Positions 8,500 to 17,419 of a stretch of DNA of 64,000 bases are shown here, piece by piece. Numbering within the stretch: position 1 is the stretch's first letter; every line of letters starts with the position of its first letter. The DNA comes from AV40 sp038230255 (GTDB lineage Bacteria > Verrucomicrobiota > Verrucomicrobiia > Chthoniobacterales > UBA10450), in the NCBI GenBank assembly GCA_038230255.1, contig JBBRNP010000003.1, positions 310,001 to 374,000 of the forward strand, written 5' to 3'. A program made the position numbers and the translations under genes. The notes below the pieces were generated by a model, which worked only from the letters and a program-made list of their open reading frames with translations, made no database searches and had not been told where the DNA came from.

Positions 8500-10040
8500 T
8501 GCGAATCGCCGTAGTCGAGCCAGTGCTTGGCGCCCATGATTCCGCGCAGGCGTTCATTTTCAGCTGAGAGCGCAGGCAGCCATTCGCCAATCAATTCGCG
8601 TTTCCACCAGATTTTCTCGCCGAGCGGCGCGAACTGACACCGATAAAGCCGGGCGCGAATGTAACGCGGCGGCTTATCCGGAAATGGATTGCCGGCCAGG
8701 AGGGACAATGTATCCCGATCGTTGTGCAAAAGTTTCCAGACAAAATGAAATGTCCACGGGTAATCGGCGGGCGAAGCCATGGCCGCGAACCAGATTTGCC
8801 AGTCGATCCGCGGTTGATACGGCGCAATAAACGCCGGAGCCCGGTTCGGATCGCCCGGTTTCGCTACAAATTCATATTCTTTCCATTTGGTGTCGCCGGT
8901 AATAATCGCGTCATCGGTTCCTTCAAAAATAATCTCGTTGCGCTCACGCCCGACGACGCCGAATGCGCCGTAGGTGTTAATCAGATCAAGCCTGTTGAAC
9001 GCCGTATTCATCATTTGGCGGCGCGAGACGAGGTTGAGCACCGGATCGAGGCTTAAATAGGCAATCAGGATCGCCAACGCGGCTGAGACAACGTTAATGG
9101 ATTGCGAAGGTTGCGATTCCTGAGCAGCACGCTCTGCGCGTTTGACCAACCGTTTCGGTAAAACGTGGCGCAACAACGTGTCATCAAAACAGGCGAGAAA
9201 TGGAATGATGGTGAGGTAGTTCAGGAATGAAAGATTACCGCTGATGATGAGAAAGAGTTGAAACGCAACCAGCAACACGCCCGCAATGTGACGTGCGGTG
9301 CGTGGTCCGAACGAAAACCACGGCACGACCAGCTCGACAAAATGGTTCCAAAGTGTTTCCAGTTTATGAAACCAATGCGGCGCGAAATGAAGATAACGGC
9401 TGATCGGGTTCGGGATCGGCTGAGTTTCGTAGTGATAAAACATGCAAGTCAGATCGCGCCAGCACTCGTCGCCGCGCAATTTAATCAGCCCTGCGCCGAC
9501 CATGATCCGAAAACCGAGCCAGCGAAAAAGCCAGATCACTAAAATCGGCGGCCGGGATTTCGGAAACGGCCGCCCATCTAGCAACGGACAGAGAAAGATC
9601 GATAAGAATCCGGTTTCGAGGAGTTGAATTTCCCAACCGTACCCGTACCAAATTTGCCCGACGTGGACGATCGACATGTACATCGCCCACAGGACTGCGA
9701 GAAGAATTGCGTTGGCGTAACCGGCCAGAACGATCAGCGACAGCGCGAACCCAACCCAGGCGAAGATCGACATCCCCAGGTCGGTACAACCGAACCAGAA
9801 CAATGTCGGCAGCTCCAACATTCCTTCGGTGCGCGAGCCGAGTTGCGAATGAATGTTGTAAAGGAAATCATGCGCCGGGGTCAGACCATTTCGGCCGATC
9901 AATGGCACCAGTTGTCGGGCCGCGACGAGAAACGCGATCGTGTACACAAATCCGAGCAGCCGGAGAATAACGAAGCGGGTCAGCCAATACGAATTTCCGC
10001 GCCCGAAAAACTTTTCGAGGACGTTTTTGTCATTCATCAC
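8496..10040 (-). CDS. Lipase maturation factor family membrane protein
   Basis: A 514-residue protein whose N-terminus (SYWLTRFVILRLLGFVYTI, then FLVAARQLVPLIGRNGLTPA) and PPRYIRARLYRCQF motif near the C-terminus match the LMF1-like family, which in animals helps lipases fold in the endoplasmic reticulum. Several membrane helices lie in the first 350 residues, followed by a soluble domain with WKEYEF. Bacterial members are of unknown role. It stands tail to tail with the acyltransferase-hydrolase fusion, which is suggestive but does not prove a link to lipid metabolism. Start at ATG 10040, with a second Met one codon later. Confidence 0.85.
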   Translation of the reverse strand: MMNDKNVLEKFFGRGNSYWLTRFVILRLLGFVYTIAFLVAARQLVPLIGRNGLTPAHDFLYNIHSQLGSRTEGMLELPTLFWFGCTDLGMSIFAWVGFALSLIVLAGYANAILLAVLWAMYMSIVHVGQIWYGYGWEIQLLETGFLSIFLCPLLDGRPFPKSRPPILVIWLFRWLGFRIMVGAGLIKLRGDECWRDLTCMFYHYETQPIPNPISRYLHFAPHWFHKLETLWNHFVELVVPWFSFGPRTARHIAGVLLVAFQLFLIISGNLSFLNYLTIIPFLACFDDTLLRHVLPKRLVKRAERAAQESQPSQSINVVSAALAILIAYLSLDPVLNLVSRRQMMNTAFNRLDLINTYGAFGVVGRERNEIIFEGTDDAIITGDTKWKEYEFVAKPGDPNRAPAFIAPYQPRIDWQIWFAAMASPADYPWTFHFVWKLLHNDRDTLSLLAGNPFPDKPPRYIRARLYRCQFAPLGEKIWWKRELIGEWLPALSAENERLRGIMGAKHWLDYGDSH

Positions 10041-10055
10041 AGCGAGACAGGAAAA

Positions 10056-10127
10056 TGCCAGGGGGGAGAATTGAACTCCCGACCAAGGGCTTATGAGTCC
10101 CCTGCTCTACCGCTGAGCTACCCTGGC
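10056..10127 (-). tRNA. tRNA with CAU anticodon (Met, possibly Ile2)
   Basis: The reverse strand folds as a cloverleaf: acceptor GCCAGGG with CCCTGGC, D arm GCTC/GAGC, anticodon loop CTCATAA and T arm GGGAG-TTCAATT-CTCCC. The discriminator base is A and CCA is not encoded. The anticodon stem has an apparent A-G mismatch next to the loop. By eye it cannot be told whether this is elongator tRNA-Met or the TilS-modified tRNA-Ile2. Confidence 0.92.
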
Positions 10128-10189
10128 TTCAAGCGGCGACAAAGTTCAATCGCACCGCGCCGCTGTCAATGCAGTGGCGACAGGTCGAT

Positions 10190-10963
10190 CTAACCTTTCG
10201 GTTTGGAAATATAGGGCGCGAGATCTTTGGCGCTTCCGCGGACTGCAGCCATGAAGCAAACACCTTTGTCCTCTTTCACTACGCCCGCCCAGCGCTCCTG
10301 TTCGATGGAGCGCCAACCGGAAAACTCCCGCGCTTTCCCGGTTTTCGGATCGCGCTCGGCCGGAAAAAGGAAAAACTGCATTTTCTTTTCCACCGCCCAG
10401 ACCTGAGCGACGCGTTGCCCTTCCTCATCGTCAAACACGCGACAGCCAAGTGTTTTCAACTCCGCGAATTCGGGCGGCACATCGTAATGGACGAGCCGGT
10501 GTTTCATGAAAAGGAAATCGCCAATCGCGCCGGCATCTGTTTTCACCGGATCGAGCATCATCGCGTGAGTGGAACTCGCTGTGGTCAGCAACCGACGCGC
10601 GGTCGGTTCGCCCGGAAAGCGGTTCCATCGGTCCACCAGTTGAAAAATCCCAATGATGGCAATGACCAACACCGCGATGCCGGTCGCGAGAAACGCCGGG
10701 TTTTGCGCATATTTTTTCCAAGGCCGGCGCGTTGGCGCGATGAACGTGTCGGGCGGAATCCATTCGGTAATTTCCTGCGGGATTGGAATTGCTTGAACTA
10801 ACGCCGCTGCCGCTTTGTCGAAATTTTGTTGAAGCGCAAATGCTTCGGTCTTGCGCGCGTGATGCAGAGCCGTGCGTAGCGCGCGATCATCCACTCGCTC
10901 CTCCCGAATCGGCGCGCAATGCACCAGCATTTTGTCTTTCCGCGAAAGTTGGACTGCACTCAT
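10190..10963 (-). CDS. Single-pass membrane protein, possible anti-sigma partner
   Basis: A 257-residue protein with one membrane helix (about 89-110, FLATGIAVLVIAIIGIFQLV). Its ATG at 10963 overlaps the stop of the upstream sigma-like gene as ATGA, so the two are translationally coupled. The cytoplasmic N-terminus (ALHHARKTEAFALQQNFDKA) is helical and charged; the part beyond the membrane is about 145 residues without a recognised domain. A small sigma-like gene followed by a coupled one-helix membrane protein is the usual layout of an ECF sigma and its anti-sigma factor, but no zinc-binding HXXXCXXC motif is visible. Role inferred from context only. Confidence 0.55.
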   Translation of the reverse strand: MSAVQLSRKDKMLVHCAPIREERVDDRALRTALHHARKTEAFALQQNFDKAAAALVQAIPIPQEITEWIPPDTFIAPTRRPWKKYAQNPAFLATGIAVLVIAIIGIFQLVDRWNRFPGEPTARRLLTTASSTHAMMLDPVKTDAGAIGDFLFMKHRLVHYDVPPEFAELKTLGCRVFDDEEGQRVAQVWAVEKKMQFFLFPAERDPKTGKAREFSGWRSIEQERWAGVVKEDKGVCFMAAVRGSAKDLAPYISKPKG

Positions 10964-11439
10964 GTTTGGGTCGCAGGAAAAGTCGCGTCCAGCCACGCTT
11001 GAAATTGGCGCCGGCCGTCGCAGAGCAATTTCGACAACTCCGGCGGCTTCAATTCGGTCACCGAGAGCAAGTCGCGATAATCAAATTCGTCGAGATAAAA
11101 AAGTGCGAGCGCGGTCCGCTGCGGATCGGGTGCCCCGGCAATCCAGACCGCGAATTGCTGAGGCTCGAGCTTTTCGATTTGCGACGGCGCCCAGTCGGCG
11201 AGCTCGTCCTGCTCAAGATCGACATCTTCGGCCTGCAAACCTTGTTCGCCCGCTTCGAGACAGCGCCAACGCGCGTTGCGAAAAAACCAGAGCCGATCGC
11301 GCGGTGCTTCGCTACTGGCAGCCAGCTGGGCAGCTTCGCGGATAGTAGCGTGAAAAACTTCCTGGGCTTTCGCCGCATCCGCCAGCATTAGGAAACAAAA
11401 GCGGTAAAGCTGGAGCAGATTTTGTTTTTCTTCGGCCAC
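10960..11439 (-). CDS. Degenerate ECF-like sigma factor
   Basis: A 159-residue helical protein. Its C-terminal third (ALALFYLDEFDYRDLLSV followed by LKPPELSKLLCDGRRQFQAW) resembles sigma-70 region 4, where the usual sequence is LxLxYxEGxSxxEIAxxL followed by a recognition helix. The N-terminal part (YRFCFLMLADAAKAQEVFHA) resembles region 2 with the AEDxxQxxF theme. The match is weak, so it may be a sigma-like protein that no longer binds a promoter. It is coupled by ATGA overlap to a membrane protein gene, which supports a sigma/anti-sigma-like pair. Confidence 0.5.
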   Translation of the reverse strand: MAEEKQNLLQLYRFCFLMLADAAKAQEVFHATIREAAQLAASSEAPRDRLWFFRNARWRCLEAGEQGLQAEDVDLEQDELADWAPSQIEKLEPQQFAVWIAGAPDPQRTALALFYLDEFDYRDLLSVTELKPPELSKLLCDGRRQFQAWLDATFPATQT

Positions 11440-11506
11440 GCGGACTTCTTTCCCAAAGTCGCAATGTTACGCGCCTCACGTAGATCGCAACGAAAAGATG
11501 TCGATC

Positions 11507-12742
11507 TTACTTGAGCTTTTTCAGTCTGCGCGCAACCTCTTCGGCGTTCTCGCGGCTGTTGAAAGCCGAAATCCGAAAGTAACCTTCACCCTGCGCCCCG
11601 AATCCGGCGCCGGGCGTCACGACCACGTTTATTTCGCGCAACATCCGATCGAACAACTCCCAGCTCGTTAGGCCAGTCGGCGTTTTGACCCAAATGTAAG
11701 GCGCGTTTGCGCCACCGAAGACCTGAAGTCCAATTCCTTTGCAGGCGTCTCGCAGGATTTTTGCGTTGCCCATGTAATGCTCGACCAACTCGCGACATTG
11801 CTTGCGGCCTTCATCTGAGTACAACGCTTCCGCGCCGCGTTGCACCGGGTAACTCACACTGTTCGCTTTCGTGCTCCAACGCCGGTGCCAAAGCGGATGG
11901 AGCGGCAATTTTTTTCCGGACTCGGTGCGAGCGAGCAACGTCTTCGGCATCACCGTGAAACCACACCGCACGCCGGTAAAGCCCCCGATCTTGGAAAAAC
12001 TTCGGAACTCAACGGCGCATTCGCGCCCGCCCTCGATCTCAAATATCGAATGCGGAATTTTGGGATCGGAAACGTAAGCCTCGTAAGCGGCGTCGAACAA
12101 AATCAGCGCATCGTGCTGACGGGCATAATCGATCCAGCCGGCAAGTTGTTCGCGAGTCGCCACCGCGCCAGTCGGATTGTTGGGAAAACAAAGATAAACG
12201 AGATCGACATGTTCCTTCGGTGGCGCCGGAACGAAATTGTTTTCAGCCGTGCAGGGCAGATAAACGACGCCTTCGTAACTCCCGTCTTTTCGCGCCGCGC
12301 CGGTGTGACCGGCCATCACATTGGTGTCGACGTAAACAGGATAAACCGGATCGGTGATCGCGATTTTGTTTTGGTCGCCGAGAACGTCGAGGATATAACC
12401 GCAGTCCGACTTCGAGCCTTCCGAAACAAAGATCTCGTCGTCGGCGATGTCGATCTTGCGCTCGCGATAATCTTTCTTTGCGATTGCCGATCTTAGGAAC
12501 TCGTAACCCTGCTCCGGTCCGTAACCGTGAAAGGTTTCACGGTGTCCAAGTTCATCAACCGCGCGCTTCATTGCTTCGATCGCTGCGCGCGGAAGCGGTT
12601 CGGTCACGTCGCCGATCCCGCAACGGATCAAACGCTCGGCCGCTTTCGGATCCTTTTCGCAGAACTCGCGGACCCGCCGCGCGATCTCCGGAAAGAGATA
12701 ACCGGCCTGAAGCTTTAGATAGTTTTCGTTTAAATAGGCCAC
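11507..12742 (-). CDS. dapL: LL-diaminopimelate aminotransferase
   Basis: DapL converts tetrahydrodipicolinate to LL-diaminopimelate in one step of lysine and peptidoglycan synthesis. The 411-residue length and motifs fit: GIGDVTEPLP near 42-51, HGYGPEQGYEFLR near 72-84, NNPTG at 188-192 and PLP lysine Lys251 in SFSKIGGFTG. DapL is common in Verrucomicrobia, Chlamydiae and cyanobacteria, which supports the lineage inferred for this window. The stop codon TAA lies inside an AAGATCGACAT-type motif at 11498-11508. Confidence 0.95.
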   Translation of the reverse strand: MAYLNENYLKLQAGYLFPEIARRVREFCEKDPKAAERLIRCGIGDVTEPLPRAAIEAMKRAVDELGHRETFHGYGPEQGYEFLRSAIAKKDYRERKIDIADDEIFVSEGSKSDCGYILDVLGDQNKIAITDPVYPVYVDTNVMAGHTGAARKDGSYEGVVYLPCTAENNFVPAPPKEHVDLVYLCFPNNPTGAVATREQLAGWIDYARQHDALILFDAAYEAYVSDPKIPHSIFEIEGGRECAVEFRSFSKIGGFTGVRCGFTVMPKTLLARTESGKKLPLHPLWHRRWSTKANSVSYPVQRGAEALYSDEGRKQCRELVEHYMGNAKILRDACKGIGLQVFGGANAPYIWVKTPTGLTSWELFDRMLREINVVVTPGAGFGAQGEGYFRISAFNSRENAEEVARRLKKLK

Positions 12743-12757
12743 GCCACGCTGTAGCGG

Positions 12758-13357
12758 CTAGTAATTCTTGGCTACAGCGTCCCAATTAACCACGTTCCAC
12801 CAAGCCTTGATGTAATCGGGCCGGCGGTTTTGGTAATTGAGATAGTAAGCGTGTTCCCAAACATCAACACCGAGGATCGGCGTGTTGCCGTCCATCAACG
12901 GGCTGTCCTGGTTCGGCGTTGAGATGATTTCCAATTTGCCGCCCTTGTTTTTGATCAACCACGCCCAGCCGCTGCCGAAACGTCCGACACCCGCAGCGGC
13001 GAATTTTTCTTTGAACTGATCGAACCCGCCAAAAGTCGATTTGATGTCGTCGGCGAGTTTGCCCTTCGGCTCGCCGCCCGCCTTCGGGCCCATGATTTTC
13101 CAGAAGAACGAGTGATTGGCGTGACCGCCGCCGTTGTTGCGCACGACCGTGCGAATGTCTTCCGGCACCGCGTTCAAATTCTTGATCAAATCTTCGACCG
13201 ATTTGCTTTCGAGATCGGCTTTGCCTTTGATCGCGTTGTTCACGTTGATGATGTAAGCCTGGTGATGCTTGGTGTGATGGATCTCCATCGTCCGCGCGTC
13301 GATGTGTGGCTCGAGCGCGTTGTAATCGTAAGGTAATTTCGGTAATTCGTAAGCCAT
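12758..13357 (-). CDS. sodA: Superoxide dismutase, Mn/Fe family (Mn-like)
   Basis: The 199-residue protein has all four metal ligands of the family: His27, His82, Asp165 and His169 (VDVWEHAYY). It dismutates superoxide to oxygen and hydrogen peroxide. GGGHANH and the Gln in TPNQDSPL point to the manganese type rather than iron, though this is not decisive. It lies upstream of dapL on the same strand with a 15-base gap, so the two may be co-transcribed. The start MAYELPKLPY is the standard one for the family. Confidence 0.93.
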   Translation of the reverse strand: MAYELPKLPYDYNALEPHIDARTMEIHHTKHHQAYIINVNNAIKGKADLESKSVEDLIKNLNAVPEDIRTVVRNNGGGHANHSFFWKIMGPKAGGEPKGKLADDIKSTFGGFDQFKEKFAAAGVGRFGSGWAWLIKNKGGKLEIISTPNQDSPLMDGNTPILGVDVWEHAYYLNYQNRRPDYIKAWWNVVNWDAVAKNY

Positions 13358-13438
13358 ACAAACACGTTAGGCCGCGAGTAAAGGCGGTCAATCGTCGGCG
13401 AAGCTCGGAGAAACACGCGCCGTCGTGTCCCAAATATC

Positions 13439-13463
13439 GAGGCGCCGACAGCGCGGCGCCCTC
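13439..13463. repeat. Small GC-rich hairpin (family L type)
   Basis: GAGGCGCCG pairs with CGGCGCCCTC around a short loop, just before the shc stop codon. It resembles the paired-hairpin units of family L but is single. Confidence 0.45.
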
Positions 13464-13466
13464 CAA

Positions 13467-15461
13467 TCATTTGGCCTGATAAAATCCCGGCTGCGTGATG
13501 AACCCTTTTCGGTAATTCACGTAGGTCGCGAGTGCGAGGAGCGGGAAATTTTGCCGATACATGTCGTATTTGAGATAAAAGACGCCCGGAAATCCGGTCC
13601 CGGTAATTTCGGGCTCGTTCCACGACCCGTCCGATTTCTGCGAGCTCAAAAGAAAACGCAGACCGCGCTGAATGCTCGGGCGACCAAGATCGCCGCATGC
13701 GCAAATTCCCATAATCGCCCAGGCGGTTTGCGACGCCGTGCTTGCACCGATTCCTTTCGTGGCGGCATTCTCGTAGGTCGCGCATGTTTCGCCCCAGCCG
13801 CCGTCGTCATTTTGACAGCTCTCGAGCCAATCGCGCCCGCGCAGGATCCAATCCTGAGTCATATCGTGTCCGATGGCGCGTAACCCGCGCAGCACCTGCC
13901 ACGTTCCATAAATGTAATTCACGCCCCAGCGCCCGTACCACGAGCCATCCGCTTCCTGGGTTTCGATCAGATAATGGATTGCATCGCGGACGCAACGCGC
14001 TTTCGGATTGAAATCGATGTAGCCGAGCAATTCCAGGGTGCGCGCGGTGAGATCGCTGCAAGTTGGATCGAGAATCGCGTTGTGATCTGCGAACGGCATG
14101 TCTTCGAGCCACGGCGTCGTGACATTTTTATCAAACGCAGCCCAGCCGCCGTCGCGACATTGAAAACTAAGTTGCCAATCAAGCGCGCGCCGAAAAGCGT
14201 TCTCGAGTCCCGAACCATCTTCCGGCCTAACGAGTCGCAACGCCATCAACACCATCGCCGTGTCGTCCACGTCAGGATAATAAACGTTGTTGTATTCAAA
14301 CGCCCAGCCGCTCGCTTCGGGATGTGAATTGTTGAACGCCCAATCCCCACGGATCCGGACTTCCTTGTCGAGAAGCCATTTCGCAGCTCGCCGGAGAGCG
14401 GGGTCATCCGCCGGCAAACCCGATTCCGCCAGCGAGATCAAATTGATCGCCGTGTCCCAAACCGGCGAGAGACACGGTTGGATCCGGAAATCGTCCGGAT
14501 CATCAACGAACAAGCCGGCGAAATCTTGCGCGGCTTTTTTATAAGCCGGGTGTTCCTTCGAATAGCCAAGAACGCGCAGCGCAATCAGACAATTCAGCAT
14601 CGCCGGATAAACTGCAGCCAGCCCATCGCTCCCCTGCCCGATTCGTTCCAACATCCAGCGTTCCGCTTCTTCAAGCGCGCGTTTCCGCATCGGACGGAAC
14701 CGCAGCGGGTGCAAAATTTTCAAGACATCGTTCAGGCGGAGGAAAAAATTGCGCCAGGTCCAAAAGCGTTCGCTCCGCGGCAACCGTAAATCGCCTTGCT
14801 CGGTGCCGAGTGGATAAAGTTCGTGCAATTGTTTGTTGCCGGACAACGAGCGCGTCGGTTTGAAATGATTGATGATGGCGAGCGGAATTAGCATCGCCCG
14901 GCTCCAGGACGACATCTTGTAGATGTGAAACGGCGCCCAGCTCGGCAGCAATATCATTTCCACCGGAATGGTCGGGAGATATTTCCACGGAAATTGGCCG
15001 AGCAGCGCGAGGTAAAGCTTGCTGAAGGTGTTCATCCGCGGAATGCCGCCCAGCCGCAGAATGTTCTCGCGCGCTTTGCGCATGAACGGCAGATCGGTCG
15101 AATAACCGGCCAGCTTAAGCGCGAAGTAGCCTTTGACCGACGCGTTGATCTCACTGGGGCCCCCGAAATAAATGTTCCAACCGCCGTCGGGCAATTGCCG
15201 TTTCAAAATGTGACGGGCGCAGCGTTCCTGAAGCGAAACGTCGATCTCGCCCAACCAATGCATGAAGAGGACGAAATCGGAGCACAGCGTGCTATCGACC
15301 AATAATTCGCCGCACCAATGACCGTCCGACCGTTGTTGACGCAAAAGATTTTGCTGCGCTCGCGCGATCGCGTCTGAGATCTCGGCATCGGCCGCCAAAT
15401 AGGGTTCAGCCCGCTCCGGAGCTGCGCTTGGCAATGCGATGACGTTTCGTGACGAACTCAT
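13467..15461 (-). CDS. shc: Squalene-hopene cyclase
   Basis: A 664-residue triterpene cyclase that folds squalene into hopene on the membrane. The catalytic acid motif DVDDTA is at 397-402, and several QW repeats are visible, such as DGGWNIYFGG near the N-terminus, DGGWAAFDKN and DGSWYGRWGVNY. The start MSSSRNVIALP precedes the conserved helix AIARAQQNLLRQQRSDGHW. The disrupted hpnH gene lies 69 bases upstream on the same strand, giving a two-gene hopanoid locus. No other hpn genes are in the window. Confidence 0.95.
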   Translation of the reverse strand: MSSSRNVIALPSAAPERAEPYLAADAEISDAIARAQQNLLRQQRSDGHWCGELLVDSTLCSDFVLFMHWLGEIDVSLQERCARHILKRQLPDGGWNIYFGGPSEINASVKGYFALKLAGYSTDLPFMRKARENILRLGGIPRMNTFSKLYLALLGQFPWKYLPTIPVEMILLPSWAPFHIYKMSSWSRAMLIPLAIINHFKPTRSLSGNKQLHELYPLGTEQGDLRLPRSERFWTWRNFFLRLNDVLKILHPLRFRPMRKRALEEAERWMLERIGQGSDGLAAVYPAMLNCLIALRVLGYSKEHPAYKKAAQDFAGLFVDDPDDFRIQPCLSPVWDTAINLISLAESGLPADDPALRRAAKWLLDKEVRIRGDWAFNNSHPEASGWAFEYNNVYYPDVDDTAMVLMALRLVRPEDGSGLENAFRRALDWQLSFQCRDGGWAAFDKNVTTPWLEDMPFADHNAILDPTCSDLTARTLELLGYIDFNPKARCVRDAIHYLIETQEADGSWYGRWGVNYIYGTWQVLRGLRAIGHDMTQDWILRGRDWLESCQNDDGGWGETCATYENAATKGIGASTASQTAWAIMGICACGDLGRPSIQRGLRFLLSSQKSDGSWNEPEITGTGFPGVFYLKYDMYRQNFPLLALATYVNYRKGFITQPGFYQAK

Positions 15462-15496
15462 TGAGAATTTAGATTTTGCCTATCGGACGACTGCTT

Positions 15497-15525
15497 GTCA
15501 CGCCGTAGTCACGACGAAGGCGGAT
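15497..15525. repeat. Palindrome family M, intergenic copy
   Basis: Contains TGTCACGCCGTAGTC and, eight bases later, AAGGCGGA. The CGCCGTAG...AAGGCGG frame is shared with copies inside the pseudopilin gene (33877), glgB (38122) and ispD (56134) and at the end of the SprT-like gene (43300). Confidence 0.6.
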
Positions 15526-15530
15526 CGATC

Positions 15531-16828
15531 CTACGACGCTTGCGCCGCCGTGATTTCAGCGTTCTTACCGGTTTTGTGGCCGTTTCCAGAGCTCACGCCG
15601 TTGAAGGCGAGAGTTTCGCTGCCACGTCCGGTGGGTTTTGGTTTCGGTCCGAAATTAAATTTGATCGTCTTCCAGGTATCGCCGCGCTGCGCCTGCAGCC
15701 CTAGACTCGCCGTCGGCTCATACCCGCAGTGCACCATGCAATTCTCGCAACGCGAATCGCGCGCGACGCCGTCAACCACGCCGTATTTGTCCCACTGGAC
15801 CTTCTCCAGCAATTCGGAGTAGCTCGAATAATGCGCGTCGGTCATCAAGTAGCAGGGGCCTTTCCAACCGCGAATGTTTCGGGTCGGAATCGCCCATGCC
15901 GAACAGGTCAGGTCGCGATGGCCGGCCAGAAATTCGAAATAAATCGGCGTGCCGAACAATGTGTAACGCTGCATCCATTCCTCGATCTTGCTGAACTTCT
16001 CGACCGTCATTTTGCGCGTGAGGAAGAAATTTTCCGGCTGCAAATTCAGCCGCTTGATCATGTCCTTCTTGGCCGCGTCGTACTCGTAGCCGGGCGAAAT
16101 GGTGTGGCCGTCCACGCCGAGATCGGAAAGATAATCGAACATTTGTTCGACCTCTTTCATGTCGGTCTCCTTGTAGATCGTCGTATTGGTCGCGACCTGA
16201 TAGCCGAGGATCTTCGCCATCTTGATCGCAAGAATGCATTCCTTGAACACGCCCTCGCGCTCGACGATCAGATCATGAATCCGCTCGAGTCCATCGAGGT
16301 GGACGTTCCAATACATCCACCTGCTCGGGGCGATGGTGGGATTTCGGATTTCGGATCGCGGATAGCAACGGCGTCTTTTTCTGAAAGCAATCCCTGGCCT
16401 AACAAAGCGTCGATCTTGCCATCGATATCTTTCCGCTTTCCGGTATCCGCTTTCCGGTATTCCGCCTTCATCCATTCGCGCATCTTTTTGCGCATGAACA
16501 TGGCGTTGGTGCAGATGTAAATGATGCGCTTCTGCTCGAGCAATCCCTCCACGAGAGCCTCGATCTGCGGATAAATCAGCGGTTCGCCGCCACAGATGGA
16601 CACCATTGGCGCGTTGCATTCCTCGGCCGCCGCGAGGCAATCTTCCAACGGCAGGATGTCTTTTAGGGAAGTGGAATATTCGCGAATCCGGCCGCAGCCG
16701 GTGCAGGTCAGGTTGCAAGTATGGAGCGGTTCCAACTGCAACACCGTGGCAAATTTCTTCGTGCCGCGCAGCTTCTGCCCGATGATATAGGCAGCGATTT
16801 TGGTTGTTAAAGCGAGCGGAAATCTCAT
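15531..16828 (-). pseudogene. hpnH: HpnH-type radical SAM hopanoid enzyme, reading frame broken
   Basis: HpnH joins an adenosyl group to diploptene to start C35 hopanoid synthesis. The first frame (ATG 16828) has the radical-SAM triad CNLTCTGC at residues 38-45 and SICGGEPLIYPQI; the second frame carries the rest, from PSRWMYWNVHLDGLERIHD to the C-terminus with CENCMVHCGYEPT. The frames meet across an extra 137 bases (16329-16465) between REWMK and PSRWMYW. Removing it restores a continuous frame and a family-like join (WMKPSRWMYW). Because 137 is not a multiple of three the gene cannot be read as one frame. Either a repeat-like element inserted here, or a 46-codon in-frame insert lost one base, for example in the C run near 16328. 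Sequencing error is not excluded. Confidence 0.8.
16329..16465. repeat. 137-bp insert inside hpnH
   Basis: One end is made of seven-base words (CGGAAAG, CGGATAC) and the other of ATCCGAAATCCGAAATCCC, i.e. words of the same CGGAnnn shape on the other strand. An AAGATCGAC motif lies in the middle. The word-iterated ends resemble the hairpin elements elsewhere in the window, but arm pairing is weaker than in those. Confidence 0.5.
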
Positions 16829-16999
16829 AAGGGCGTGGAAAGTAACAACGCTCCGAGGCGTGTCAACCCGATGGCGGTTTCACAAACTAGAGCCAAATGT
16901 GCTGCAAAAGCGAGCAAATCTTCCGCAACGTAGGGTGCCGCCCGTGGTTGAATATTTGAACCTTTTTGCCTTACAAGAAACGAACCTAATATAAACATC

Positions 17000-17368
17000 A
17001 TGAAAACATTAATGGCAGTTCTACTTGCCGTCGGTCTGATCAGCTCCGCCAACGCTCAAACGAGCGACGGGACCGCCGCCGCGGCGTTAGGCCCACGCAC
17101 CGGACCGGCATATTATTCGCCGCCAAACTCGCCGTTTCGTAAATGGGCGACCGCCCAGCTCCAGCAGCGTCGGCTTGATCTCTACCGCCAGATTCCGCAA
17201 CGGCAGGACCGGCACGGTCGCCCGGTGTTCATTCACCACTCGGGCGAGGGCGAATCCGACCAGCAAAAGGAGATCTACGCGATCGAAGCCGAACTGAATC
17301 GGCGTTACCAAGCTGGCGATAAAGATGCCGAGCTGAAACGGGCAATGCCCGGGACGCAGCACCCCTAA
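17000..17368 (+). CDS. Small secreted protein of unknown function
   Basis: A 122-residue protein with a clear signal peptide (MKTLMAVLLAVGLISSANAQ, cleavage after residue 19 or 20). The mature part is polar and helical, with ATAQLQQRRLDLYRQIPQRQ and a C-terminal EIYAIEAELNRRYQAGDKD segment. No known domain is recognised. It is divergent from hpnH and convergent with marC, so it is probably transcribed alone. No cysteine follows the signal peptide, so it is not a lipoprotein. Confidence 0.6.
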   Translation: MKTLMAVLLAVGLISSANAQTSDGTAAAALGPRTGPAYYSPPNSPFRKWATAQLQQRRLDLYRQIPQRQDRHGRPVFIHHSGEGESDQQKEIYAIEAELNRRYQAGDKDAELKRAMPGTQHP

Positions 17369-17419
17369 TCGAGCATCTCGCGAGCGCTTATCCGCCGAAC
17401 AACACGTTGGCGGCCAAGC

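Noticed and set aside
9624..10193. Open frame of 189 codons across the tRNA
   Set aside because: It is antisense to the lipase maturation factor gene and crosses the tRNA; its C-terminal GGELNSRPRAYESPALPLSY is the well-known artefact of translating tRNA DNA.
15531..16718. 395-codon frame taken as a complete HpnH
   Set aside because: It lacks the radical-SAM cysteines, and its first 125 or so codons are out of frame with the family; the true N-terminus is in another frame from 16828.
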